In this document: one piece after another, positions 1 through 8,400 of the stretch
How positions within the stretch are numbered: position 1 is the first letter of the stretch
Layout: every line of letters starts with the position of its first letter
DNA from: Bacillota bacterium
GTDB taxonomy: Bacteria; Bacillota_I; Bacilli_A; RF39; UBA660
Assembly (NCBI GenBank): GCA_015059425.1
Contig: SVAM01000012.1
Coordinates: 1 to 39,862, forward strand
Reading direction: 5' to 3'
DNA length: 39,862 bases
Notes under the pieces: generated by a model
The model's input: the letters and a program-made list of their open reading frames with translations, nothing else
The model's database searches: none
Told to the model about the DNA's origin: nothing
Translations under genes and position numbers: made by a program

Positions 1-82
1 ATATTAAAGTTACACTAACGCAAAATAATATTATTCCAATTAATAATATTTTCTTTTTACTTCTTATAGTTTCAAATTTCAT
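1..82 (-). CDS. Secreted or membrane-anchored protein, N-terminal fragment (cut by window edge)
   Basis: An ATG at 82 opens a frame that runs off the left edge, giving 27 residues. A basic start (MKFETIRSKKK) is followed by a hydrophobic run (ILLIGIILFCVSVTLI), which is the layout of a signal peptide or N-terminal membrane anchor. A GAGGTGA ribosome binding site lies at 87-93. The ATG overlaps the TGA stop of the upstream leader ORF (79-213) as ATGA, which suggests translational coupling. The mature protein lies outside the window, so no function can be given. Confidence 0.6.
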   Translation of the reverse strand, partial: MKFETIRSKKKILLIGIILFCVSVTLI

Positions 83-213
83 TTTGTCACCTCTACTACT
101 AAAGGTAACTTAAAGTTGTTTTGCCTAGTTAGTTCTGGGCTTATTAACTTAAATAACCCCCCCCCAGAAGCATACTCAGCAACTGTTGGGAAGTTCTTAC
201 ATATTTTTTTCAT
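79..213 (-). CDS. Leader ORF, 44 aa, with an in-frame G9 tract
   Basis: ATG at 213, stop TGA at 79-81, preceded by AGGAAGGAAG at 221-230 at a good distance. A near-consensus promoter lies just upstream (242-270). The peptide begins MKKICKNFPTVAEYASGGG and ends LPLVVEVTK; I recognise no family. The three glycines are coded by nine consecutive G (C9 on the plus strand, 157-165), exceptional in this AT-rich DNA. With eight or ten G the frame meets a stop within five codons; with nine it reads to the ATGA overlap with the next gene. It uses codons rare around here (GGG, AGG). It could be a phase-variable leader, a regulatory leader peptide, or a structured RNA that happens to be open. Confidence 0.5.
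   Translation of the reverse strand: MKKICKNFPTVAEYASGGGLFKLISPELTRQNNFKLPLVVEVTK
133..169 (-). promoter_or_regulatory. Hairpin enclosing the G9 tract in a leader
   Basis: TTCTGGG at 133-139 and CCCAGAA at 163-169 are perfect 7-base complements. TTATT/AATAA can pair inside them. The G9 tract forms part of one arm, so a change in tract length would shift the pairing register as well as the reading frame. There is no T-run after it, so it is not a simple terminator. I could not match it to a known riboswitch class. Confidence 0.4.
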
Positions 214-241
214 TTGCTAACTTCCTTCCTATGATAGTTAA

Positions 242-270
242 AATATACCATAAAATAAACTAATTGTCAA
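242..270 (-). promoter_or_regulatory. Sigma-A type promoter of the leader ORF and secreted-protein gene
   Basis: On the minus strand TTGACA (265-270), a 17-base spacer and TATATT (242-247). Predicted transcription start is near 235, just ahead of the AGGAAGG ribosome binding site of the 44-aa leader. Confidence 0.7.
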
Positions 271-280
271 GTTAGACCAG

Positions 281-379
281 TTATTTTTTTATATTTTTCA
301 TTGTATAATACATATCAAATTCTAACATTAAAGTATTAACTTGTTTTATTACATCATTTATTAAAATATCATTTTTCAT
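281..379 (-). CDS. Possible small ORF, 32 aa
   Basis: ATG at 379 with GGTGAGT directly upstream and a promoter-like pair at 408-435. The peptide starts MKNDILINDVIKQVNTLM, is polar and likely helical, and matches no family I know. The ribosome binding site is close to the ATG, but this spacing is common in this genome. The upstream promoter overlaps a consensus Spo0A box, so if real it may be a sporulation-stage peptide. The alternative is chance: AT-rich DNA yields many short open frames. Confidence 0.3.
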   Translation of the reverse strand: MKNDILINDVIKQVNTLMLEFDMYYTMKNIKK

Positions 380-407
380 ATACTCACCAATTTTATGTTA
401 TCAAAAC

Positions 408-435
408 AATATAAATATTTCATTACATTCGACAA
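408..435 (-). promoter_or_regulatory. Putative promoter with exact Spo0A-box match
   Basis: On the minus strand TTGTCG (430-435), 16 bases, TATATT (408-413). The sequence TGTCGAA at 428-434 (minus strand) equals the 0A-box core and overlaps the -35 hexamer. A few chance matches to a 7-mer like this are expected in a window of this size. The rest of 380-530 holds only this element and the recU promoter. Confidence 0.35.
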
Positions 436-508
436 AACATGCCAAAATTTTATTAGCAAGCAAGTGTAAATAGATTTTACAATTATAGATATTTTATATA
501 TTTTATAG

Positions 509-527
509 TATAATTATTTTAGGTGAT
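509..527 (+). promoter_or_regulatory. Putative -10 element and ribosome binding site of recU
   Basis: TATAAT at 509-514 is followed closely by AGGTGAT at 521-527 and the recU ATG at 531, implying a very short 5' leader. No convincing -35 hexamer is seen. Confidence 0.4.
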
Positions 528-530
528 TAC

Positions 531-1133
531 ATGAAGTATCCTAACAACATAAACAAAAAATATAAACATGAAATTAATTATAAAAATCGAGGTATGAACT
601 TAGAAACAATAATTAACGAAGCTTGTAAATATTATTTAGATAATGATATTGCTGTTATATATAAAAAACCTACTCCAATTGGTGTTGTAGATGTTGATTA
701 TAAAAATGGTGCTGTAATTAAAAAAGCATATTTTAAAGAACCCTCTACTTTAGATTACAATGGTTTATATAACGGAAAATATATTGAGTTTGATGCTAAA
801 GAATGTCATAATAAAACATCTTTTCCATTATCTAATATTCATAATCACCAAATTAGTCATATTAAAAATATTATTAATCATGGAGGGATTGCTTTTTTAA
901 TAATAAGTATGAATAACAATTACTATTTATTTAAAGGAGAAAATCTCATCGATTTTATTACTAACGAAAAAAGAAAAAGTATCCCATTTAGCATAATTGA
1001 TAGTATAGGTTACAAATTAAATTATAATTATAATATAGGTTTAGATTATATAAAAGGAATAAATATAGCTTATAAAGGAGTTGAAAATTATGAAAAAAAT
1101 ACCAAAAATCAAATCAAAAAAGAAGAAAGGTAA
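531..1133 (+). CDS. recU: Holliday junction resolvase RecU
   Basis: A 200-residue RecU, the resolvase of Bacillota that cuts four-way DNA junctions during recombination and chromosome segregation. Family signatures are in order: NRGMNLE (19-25), KKPTP (45-49), STLDYNG (72-78), EFDAKE (86-91) and NKTSFPL (94-100). The D in the DYNG motif and the E/K of the DAKE motif are the expected metal-binding and catalytic residues. Start chosen at ATG 531 with AGGTGAT just upstream. Its 3' end overlaps the start of the PBP1a gene by 44 bases, the classic recU-ponA arrangement of Bacilli, so the two are likely co-transcribed and translationally coupled. Confidence 0.95.
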   Translation: MKYPNNINKKYKHEINYKNRGMNLETIINEACKYYLDNDIAVIYKKPTPIGVVDVDYKNGAVIKKAYFKEPSTLDYNGLYNGKYIEFDAKECHNKTSFPLSNIHNHQISHIKNIINHGGIAFLIISMNNNYYLFKGENLIDFITNEKRKSIPFSIIDSIGYKLNYNYNIGLDYIKGINIAYKGVENYEKNTKNQIKKEER

Positions 1134-3708
1134 CAAAAAAAAGAAAAGTGTTAAAAATATCATATTAATAACATTAATATCTTTAGGAATAATTGGGGCT
1201 TCAAGTGTTCTTGCATTTGCACTATACATTATTATTTCATCACCTGATTTTGTTCCCCAAGAATTATATAACAAAGAAGCAACGATAATATATGCAAAAG
1301 ATGGTTCGGAAATTGCAAGATATGGTTCAGAAAACGTTGAAATAGTTACTTATTCAGATTTACCCCAAGTTTTAATAGATGCATTAATTGCAACAGAAGA
1401 TTCAAGGTTTTTTCAACATAATGGATTTGATGCAGCAAGATTTACAAAAGCAACTTTAGGACAACTTGCAGGTAAAAATGCTGGTGGAGCATCCACTTTA
1501 TCAATGCAAGTTATAAAAAACACTTTTACTTCATCAGAAGCAGCTGGTATTAAAGGGATAATTCGTAAATTTACAGATATTTATATGGCGGTTTTTAAAC
1601 TAGAAGCAGTTTACACAAAAGAAGAAATTATAGAATTTTATTTCAATAGTCAATGGCTAGGTGGAGGATCTACTAATTATGGTTCTATTAATGGTATTGA
1701 ACAAGGAAGTCAATATTTCTTTGGAAAATCAGTTTCAGATTTAACTTTACCAGAAGCTAGTTTAATAGTTGGTATATTTAATAATCCTGTAGCATTCAAC
1801 CCCTATTATTATCCAGAATCTGCTACAAATAGACGTTCTACAGTTTTAAATTTAATGGTTAGACACGGTTATATAACAGAAGAAGAAAAAGAATTTGCTG
1901 AATCTATTCCAGTCGAAAGTCTACTTGCAGATAGATCTAATGATAAAAGTGATGATTATCAAGCATTCATAGACTTTGTATTAAGACAAGTACAAAAAGA
2001 AACTGGCGATGATCCGTATAAAACACCAATGGCTATATATACTACATTAGATCCAAATGTTCAAAAGACTATCAAACAACTTGAAAATGGAGAATTATAT
2101 AAATTTGCTGATGAAAAAGTTCAATTTGGAATGGCAATTACAAGTGTAAAAGATGGTTCAATATTAGGACTTTCAGGTGGAAGAAATTATCAACCAAAAG
2201 GAACTAACAGAGGTGTTGGAAAAGATAATTATGGAATTGAAGGAATAAAAAGACAACCAGGATCTACCGCAAAACCTATATTTGACTACGGACCTTATAT
2301 TGAATATTTACATGGCTCTACTGGAACTATATTTTTAGATGAACCTTGGACATATACTAAAGGTGGTTCCGTATTAAATGCAGACCGAGGATACAACGGT
2401 CAAATTACTATGCGTTCTGCTCTAGTACAATCAAGAAATGTTCCAGCATTGCAAGCTTTCCAACAAGTTGCAAATGAAGTCGGTATTAAAAAAATTGCAG
2501 AATTTGCTAACAATTTAGGAATTAATTTTGGAGATACGTTATACGAATCTGCCGCTATTGGTGGTTTTGATGGAGTTGACCCATTAACAATGTCTGCTGC
2601 CTACTCTACTTTTGGACGAGGTGGATATTATATAAAACCTTATTCATTTACAAAAGTAGTATATTTAGAAACTGAAGAAATATACAATTATAAATATGAA
2701 AAAAAACGCGTAATGAGTGAAGAAACTGCGTACATGGTAACTGATATGCTAGTATCAGGTGGAGCAAGTGGCGTTGGAGGAAGTTTCTCAATAAGTGGGA
2801 CACAAATAGCAGCTAAAGGTGGAACAACAACTATAGATAGGAGTGCTGCAGATGCTTTAAATATACCTCGTAGTTCAACACCAGATCATTGGAATATAAC
2901 TTATTCCCCTGATGCATGTATAGCCTTATGGTATGGATACGACGATAATACTCAAGGTTATTTAACTAGTGGTACAGGTGTGCCAGCTCGTAAAGCAATA
3001 ATGAAAGCAGTTGCTACTAAAATCTACAATAAAAATTCAAGATTTAAAAAACCTTCAGGAGTTGTATCAGTAACTACCGAAAAAGAAACATATCCAACTG
3101 CAATCGCTAGTGAATTTACTCCTGATAATTTAAAATTAACTGAGCTATATATAAGTGGTTATGAACCTTCTGAAGTTTCAAATAGATTTAGTATTTTAAA
3201 TAATCCTACGAATGGTAAATCAACATATGATGGCACAACAATTACTATTAGTTGGGATAAGATTAATATACCAGATGCAATAAATAATTCTTATATTGAA
3301 GAAAAATTTAATAATGAATCTTATTGGAATTTCTATGACAAATACAGAAGTGATTATTACCAAAAACGAATTGATTATAATACTACAAATATTGGCGAAA
3401 TTGGCTACCAAGTATATATAAAAGATAATAACGATAATTTAACAAGTTTAGGTTACACTCCAAATAACTCTTATACTTATACAATTAATGATATTAGTAC
3501 TTTAGAATATACATTTATAATAAAATCAGCTTATAGTATTTTTAAAGATAATATGAGTAGTGGACTTGAAATAAAAGCTAAAGTAAATATAGACAGCAAT
3601 ATTGGTAACACAGGTGGACCTACTGAAAATGAACCTACTATTGAAATTCCAAATAATAATGATAACAATAATGATGTTATTACAAATGATAAAAATACAC
3701 TAGAATAA
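1090..3708 (+). CDS. ponA: Bifunctional penicillin-binding protein 1A (class A PBP)
   Basis: An 872-residue class A PBP that polymerises lipid II and cross-links the peptides outside the membrane. A Lys-rich cytoplasmic tail (1-22) and one membrane segment (about 23-50) lead to a GT51 domain with ATEDSRFF (101-108), GGASTLSMQ (132-140) and the FGK...LPEASLIVG region (211-228). The transpeptidase has STAK (392-395, nucleophile S392), SRN (448-450) and KGGTT (576-580); the last is usually KTGTT, a mild variant. The C-terminus has a fibronectin-III-like stretch and an Asn-rich tail. I chose ATG 1090, nine bases after AAAGGAG; a TTG at 1081 would touch that site. The gene overlaps recU and ends inside a terminator hairpin. 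Confidence 0.93.
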   Translation: MKKIPKIKSKKKKGNKKKKSVKNIILITLISLGIIGASSVLAFALYIIISSPDFVPQELYNKEATIIYAKDGSEIARYGSENVEIVTYSDLPQVLIDALIATEDSRFFQHNGFDAARFTKATLGQLAGKNAGGASTLSMQVIKNTFTSSEAAGIKGIIRKFTDIYMAVFKLEAVYTKEEIIEFYFNSQWLGGGSTNYGSINGIEQGSQYFFGKSVSDLTLPEASLIVGIFNNPVAFNPYYYPESATNRRSTVLNLMVRHGYITEEEKEFAESIPVESLLADRSNDKSDDYQAFIDFVLRQVQKETGDDPYKTPMAIYTTLDPNVQKTIKQLENGELYKFADEKVQFGMAITSVKDGSILGLSGGRNYQPKGTNRGVGKDNYGIEGIKRQPGSTAKPIFDYGPYIEYLHGSTGTIFLDEPWTYTKGGSVLNADRGYNGQITMRSALVQSRNVPALQAFQQVANEVGIKKIAEFANNLGINFGDTLYESAAIGGFDGVDPLTMSAAYSTFGRGGYYIKPYSFTKVVYLETEEIYNYKYEKKRVMSEETAYMVTDMLVSGGASGVGGSFSISGTQIAAKGGTTTIDRSAADALNIPRSSTPDHWNITYSPDACIALWYGYDDNTQGYLTSGTGVPARKAIMKAVATKIYNKNSRFKKPSGVVSVTTEKETYPTAIASEFTPDNLKLTELYISGYEPSEVSNRFSILNNPTNGKSTYDGTTITISWDKINIPDAINNSYIEEKFNNESYWNFYDKYRSDYYQKRIDYNTTNIGEIGYQVYIKDNNDNLTSLGYTPNNSYTYTINDISTLEYTFIIKSAYSIFKDNMSSGLEIKAKVNIDSNIGNTGGPTENEPTIEIPNNNDNNNDVITNDKNTLE

Positions 3709-3722
3709 TAGTGTATTTTTTT
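3693..3722. terminator. Bidirectional terminator between ponA and sigE
   Basis: AAATACACTA (3693-3702) pairs perfectly with TAGTGTATTT (3709-3718), loop six bases, followed by a T-run on the plus strand and an A-run on its other side. The ponA stop codon (3706-3708) sits in the loop. It can end ponA and sigE, which converge here. Confidence 0.85.
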
Positions 3723-3738
3723 AATATATAAAAACAAA

Positions 3739-4422
3739 CTACATTTTCATAGTTTGTTTTAATCTTTTAATTACTTTTTTTTCAATACGAGATATGTAAC
3801 TTTGTGATATTCCCAATTTTACTGCCACTTCTTTTTGGGTATATTCTTCAGTATTATTAAGACCATATCTTAATGTCATAATTTCTTTTTCTCTTATATC
3901 TAAAGAATCTATTTCTTTTTCTAATATTTCTTTATTTAATAAACGTTCATATTCATTTGGAACATAATCTACTTCTGTACCTAAAATATCTTCTAAATGA
4001 AGCTCATTACCTTCTGAATCATAATTTAGAGCATCTTCAAAACTAATTTCTCCCCTTCTTTTTTTATTTTTTCTTAAAAACATTAATATTTCATTAGAAA
4101 TACAACGTGATGCATATGTAGCAAGTTTTATATTTTTATCTAACTTATAAGTATTAATACCTTTTATTAAACCGATTGAACCTATACTTACTAAATCTTC
4201 TACATCATAACCAGTATTCTCATATTTTTTAGCTAAAAAAACTACTAACCTTAAATTATGTTCTATTAATTTATTTTTAGCATCTTCATCCCCTTTTCCA
4301 GCTTTAATAATGGCATCCCTTTCTTCTATTTCGCTTAATGGGGGTGGTAATTTATCTGTAGCGCCAACAAAAAAACATTCATTATATTTATTTTTTAACC
4401 ACGACAATATTTTATTAATCAT
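3739..4422 (-). CDS. sigE: Sporulation sigma factor SigE (mother cell, early)
   Basis: A 227-residue sigma-70 family protein. The LPPPLS stretch (about 25-30), NLRLVVFLAKKYENTG with VEDLVSIGSIGLIKG (region 2.1-2.2), YASRCISNEILMFLRK (2.3-2.4) and a C-terminal helix-turn-helix around LGISQSYISRIEKK (region 4.2) are diagnostic of SigE. In the family it directs early mother-cell transcription and is made as an inactive membrane-bound precursor. Here the pro-sequence before LPPPL is only about 24 residues, some ten shorter than in Bacillus subtilis, but it keeps a basic/hydrophobic face. The gene overlaps the end of spoIIGA by eight bases, so enzyme and substrate are co-translated. Confidence 0.93.
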   Translation of the reverse strand: MINKILSWLKNKYNECFFVGATDKLPPPLSEIEERDAIIKAGKGDEDAKNKLIEHNLRLVVFLAKKYENTGYDVEDLVSIGSIGLIKGINTYKLDKNIKLATYASRCISNEILMFLRKNKKRRGEISFEDALNYDSEGNELHLEDILGTEVDYVPNEYERLLNKEILEKEIDSLDIREKEIMTLRYGLNNTEEYTQKEVAVKLGISQSYISRIEKKVIKRLKQTMKM

Positions 4423-5212
4423 TTATATCCTCCAATATTTTATAATTAAGCAAACATTCTATTCCGTTTAATTTAAAAGTATTATTACTTAAACCAATCA
4501 AATAATTTTTTATTTCTTTATTATTTACAAATATTTTTTTAGGTTTTATACACTCAATTATGCCATGATAATTTAGGCTATTATAAGGAACATACATAGG
4601 ACTTCTTATATTAACTTTACCTTTTATTATTTTTTTATTAAGAAGTATAACTGGCTTATTTGTAATTGGATCAACTAATTTATTTCCAGTATCTAAAAAA
4701 CCACTTACATTTAATATATAATTGTTATTAAATACAATACTTATTTTATAATAATAATTTTTAATTTCTTTTAAAGCATTTACGCTTTTTATACAAAGAA
4801 ATAAAATTAAGGGGCTAATTACAATTAGATAAATATAATTTACTGTTAACCCTTTATAATAAAAAACTAAACCATCATTACTATAACTAAATTCTGTTTT
4901 TAAATAATATAAAAACCCTCCTAAAATAATACTAGTCATATATAAATATACAAGATTATAAAAAGTATATTTAATATTTTTATATCCAAATGCAATTAAA
5001 CACATAACTAAAGCCATAATAATTTTAAAAAATATAAAAATATATGAATTAATCGGAATAAATAAACTTAATAAAGATACACTGCCAAATAACGCTCCTA
5101 ATAATAATTTATATAATTTTGTATACCTTTTTAAAACTACATTAACAGTACATAATAACATCAAATCTATTATAAAATTTATTAAAAATATAATATCTAT
5201 ATAAACTGTCAT
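4415..5212 (-). CDS. spoIIGA: Sigma-E processing peptidase SpoIIGA
   Basis: A 265-residue membrane aspartic protease that removes the SigE pro-sequence once the spore septum signals from the forespore. The first 150 residues hold about five hydrophobic membrane segments. The soluble part carries the catalytic motif DTGN (174-177) in GFLDTGNKLVDP. I chose ATG 5212, giving MTVYIDIIFL, because GGTGAT lies just ahead; a longer start at 5248 lacks a site. It overlaps sigE by eight bases, the classical spoIIG operon. Upstream are a TATAAT and a Spo0A-box-like sequence. Confidence 0.9.
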   Translation of the reverse strand: MTVYIDIIFLINFIIDLMLLCTVNVVLKRYTKLYKLLLGALFGSVSLLSLFIPINSYIFIFFKIIMALVMCLIAFGYKNIKYTFYNLVYLYMTSIILGGFLYYLKTEFSYSNDGLVFYYKGLTVNYIYLIVISPLILFLCIKSVNALKEIKNYYYKISIVFNNNYILNVSGFLDTGNKLVDPITNKPVILLNKKIIKGKVNIRSPMYVPYNSLNYHGIIECIKPKKIFVNNKEIKNYLIGLSNNTFKLNGIECLLNYKILEDIND

Positions 5213-5227
5213 ATAATCACCATTTAG

Positions 5228-5261
5228 ATTATATAATATAAGAATCAAAAAATATGTCGAT
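5228..5261 (-). promoter_or_regulatory. spoIIG promoter with Spo0A-box-like site
   Basis: TATAAT on the minus strand at 5228-5233. TGTCGAT on the plus strand at 5255-5261 matches six of seven bases of the 0A box (TGTCGAA) and begins 21 bases upstream of the -10. In B. subtilis the spoIIG promoter also has an over-long spacer with 0A boxes over the -35. The position, more than the sequence alone, supports the call. Confidence 0.5.
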
Positions 5262-5270
5262 ATTAGTTAA

Positions 5271-5304
5271 AAAGAAAAAAAATAGGGCTCTTTAAGAACC
5301 CTAT
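5271..5304 (-). terminator. Rho-independent terminator of the small RNA (and of polC read-through)
   Basis: ATAGGG (5282-5287) and CCCTAT (5299-5304) with extra inner pairing, then TTTTTTTTCTTT on the minus strand (5270-5281). Confidence 0.85.
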
Positions 5305-5366
5305 GAAGGCAAGTATTAGCTTTGCCTGTATGTTATTGTCTAAGTAAACACGAAGTATACTTAGCA
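5271..5366 (-). ncRNA. Candidate small non-coding RNA with three hairpins
   Basis: A strong promoter (5372-5400) points into a 95-base stretch without an ORF. The transcript would fold into hairpin 1 (CTAAGTA/TACTTAG, 5340-5364, with an inner UUCG loop), hairpin 2 (AGGCAA/TTGCCT, 5307-5327) and hairpin 3, an intrinsic terminator (ATAGGG/CCCTAT, 5282-5304) followed by eight T. It lies between the polC stop (5444) and the spoIIG promoter. I could not match it to 4.5S, 6S, tmRNA or a riboswitch. It could instead be a processed polC 3' UTR, though the internal promoter argues for its own transcription. Confidence 0.55.
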
Positions 5367-5371
5367 TCATC

Positions 5372-5400
5372 ATTATAGCATTGTAAATTTTATTTGTCTA
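5372..5400 (-). promoter_or_regulatory. Strong sigma-A promoter of the small RNA
   Basis: TAGACA (5395-5400), 17-base spacer, TATAAT (5372-5377) on the minus strand, with TGC just before the -10 (extended -10). Start expected near 5366. Confidence 0.7.
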
Positions 5401-5443
5401 CAAAATATTACATTTTTTTAAAATTTACTATTAGTTTACACTT

Positions 5444-8400
5444 TTATACTAAATCAAATAAACTTAATTGACTTGTTTCCGGCAAATTACCAAACACTCC
5501 TAAACTTCTCAATTTATCTACAGTAGTTTGATTTACATGGCCTCTTAAACCAAAGTCTTCAATACTATAAAAAGGTTTTATATTTCTTTCTTCAATTATT
5601 TTAGTTGCAACAGAATCCCCAAGACCGTCCAAAGTTCTAAATGGGCAAATTAAAGTTTTTTTGTCATCACCTATAATAAAGTTTTTACCATCACTTTTTT
5701 CAATATCAATATTACCAAATTTAAATCCTCTAGCAGTTGCCTCTAAACATAATTTAAGGGTTTCTAATACACTCAATTCTTTATTAGTTGCTGTATAACC
5801 CTTTTCGATAATCTCTTTCATTTTGGCTTTTATAGCATCATACCCTTTTATCATTGTTTCTAAATCAAAATCATCAAATCTAGTAGAAAAATATGTCGCA
5901 TAATATACTTCTGGATGATGAACTTTAAAATATGCTATTCTAAATGCACTTGTAACATAAGCAGCCGCATGAGCTTTTGGAAACATATATTTAATCTTTT
6001 CACATGAATCTATATACCAAGATTCTATACCAGCTGCTTCCATATCTGCTTTAAACTTAGCCCAACCCTCTGGGTCTTTAGAAGCTTTTCCTTTACGAAC
6101 AAATTCCATTATTTTAAATGCTTTAATTGGCTCCATACCTTTATACATTAAGTAAACCATAATATCATCACGGCATCCAATAACATCACTAAATGGTACT
6201 ATATTATTTCTAATTAGTTCTTGAGCATTGCCAAGCCATACGTCAGTACCATGAGATAAACCTGATATTTTAATTAATTCTGCAAAAGTTTTTGGTTTAG
6301 TATCTACAAGCATCCCTATAGTAAATGGTGTTCCAAATTCCGGAACTCCTAAAGTACCTGTTTCATTCATTATTTGATCTTTAGTAACTCCTAAAGGTTC
6401 AGGTGATAAAAATATACCCATTGTTTCTTTATCATCTAAAGGCACAGTTGTAACATCAATACCTGATATATCTTGTATCATGCGAAGTTGTGTTGGATCT
6501 GTATGACCTAATATATCTAGTTTCAATACATCTTCGTCAATTGCATGGTAATCAAAGTGCGTAGTTCTCCATGTAGCATCTATATCTTCAGCTGGATATT
6601 GAAAAGGCGTAAAATCAAATACATCCATATATCCAGGTATTACTACAATACCACCAGGATGTTGCCCTGTTGTTCTTTTAACACCAGTACATCCTATAGC
6701 TAATCTTTCAATTTCAGCATTATTTAATATAATACCCATTTTTTCTGCATATCCTCTAACAAATCCAAAAGCTGTTTTTTCTGCAACAGTACCAATTGTA
6801 CCTGCACGATATACGTTATCTACCCCAAACAATACTTTAGTATATTCATGGGCCGCTGCTTGATTTAAATCCGAGAAATTTAAATCAATATCTGGAACTT
6901 TATCTGCGTTAAAACCTAAGAAAGTAGCAAATGGCATATCTTGCCCATCTTTTAACATTTTAGTACCGCATTTAGGACATTCTAAATCAGGTAAATCAAA
7001 GCCACTTTTATAAGTAGCACCTAGCGCATTACCATTTTCATCTTCAAAAATACTATGTTTACAATTTTGACAACGATAATGTGGTGGTAAAGCATTAACT
7101 TCAGTAATACCCATCATAGTAGCTACAAAACTTGAACCTACAGATCCACGTGATCCAACTAAGAATCCATCATCATTACTTTTCTTAACAAGTTTTTGAG
7201 CGATTAGATAAATAACGTCAAATCCTCCACCAATTATACCCCCTAAAGCTTTTTTTACTTTTTTATCAATATCATTTAAAGGATCACTACCCTTTAATTT
7301 TTTTAATTCTTCTTCAAATGATAATCTTTCTTCTTCTAAAGCGGCATTTATTTTCTCTTCTAAGTCTTTAATACTATTTTCATATTCTTTTTTTAATTTT
7401 ATTATTAATTCTTCTTTAATAACTTCTTTAACCGAATCAAAGCCTTTTAAAATTGTTTCATGTAAGATACTAAATGCTTTAGTATTTAACTCTTCACCAT
7501 CTAACTTTTCTTCTCGTTTTAATTTACTTTTAATACTTTCTAAGACAGCATCACCATATAATTCCTTAGATATTCTTTCCTCTATATTAAGAGGTAATGG
7601 ATTTCCATACCAATTCTCAGCTTTTGTATAAACTAGTTCTGTAACCGTTTCAACTGATTTATCAATTTTAGGAGAAAATGGTACCCCACCTGTTTGAATG
7701 ATAACTTCTACTTCTTCTATCATATCTGCTATTTTATTAGAATTAGTTACAACTATTTCATTTGCTAAATCTTCGCCTAAAAAACTAAATTCTTGTAACA
7801 TTTCATCTGTAGTTCTAAAATGCATATCAGGTTGATCTACTCCCCTTTTATTTAAAGGGTGTAATTTACCATTTGTTTTTTGAGCAATAATAATATCACG
7901 ATATATTTTATCTTTTGGTGTTAAGTAATGTGCATCTGATGTTGCAACAATTAGTTTACCAGCATCTTTCGCTACTCTAACTATTTTTTTAATATGATTT
8001 TCAAGTTCTGACATATTTTTAAAACCACTAGATTCTAATTGTAGTAAATGCTTAATTGCACTTAATGGTTGAATTTCTATATAATCATAAAATTGCATTA
8101 AGTTTGATAATTCTTCATCATCTTTAGTTTTTGCCTCTTCAAATATTTCACCATTAACACAACCACTGCCGATAAGTAAGCCTTCTCGTAATTTTTTTAA
8201 CTCACCTCTAGGTAACTTAGGTTCACTATTTTTAAATAAATAAGTAGTATTTGCATAAGAGATTATTTTAAATAAATTTTTTAAGCCTGTTTTATTTTTA
8301 ACTAAACAGCATAAATGAAAAGGAAATGAAAATTTAATTAATTCATTTATATCAACAGAATTAAACAAATTAGTTGTTGTTTCAATATTTCTTGAATCTA

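Noticed and set aside
85-240. Riboswitch (for example c-di-GMP type) upstream of the left-edge secreted-protein gene
   Set aside because: The stretch is GC-richer than its surroundings and has a stem, but none of the conserved cores I know (GEMM-I, GEMM-II, SAM, purine, preQ1, T-box) can be laid onto it, and an in-frame ORF with its own start site explains it at least as well.
1081-1089. TTG start for PBP1a, three codons upstream
   Set aside because: It would directly touch the AAAGGAG ribosome binding site; ATG 1090 has a proper nine-base spacing.
5271-5366. 4.5S SRP RNA or 6S RNA
   Set aside because: The SRP tip (GGAA tetraloop with conserved internal loops) is absent, and the length and three separate hairpins do not fit the long interrupted stem of 6S RNA.
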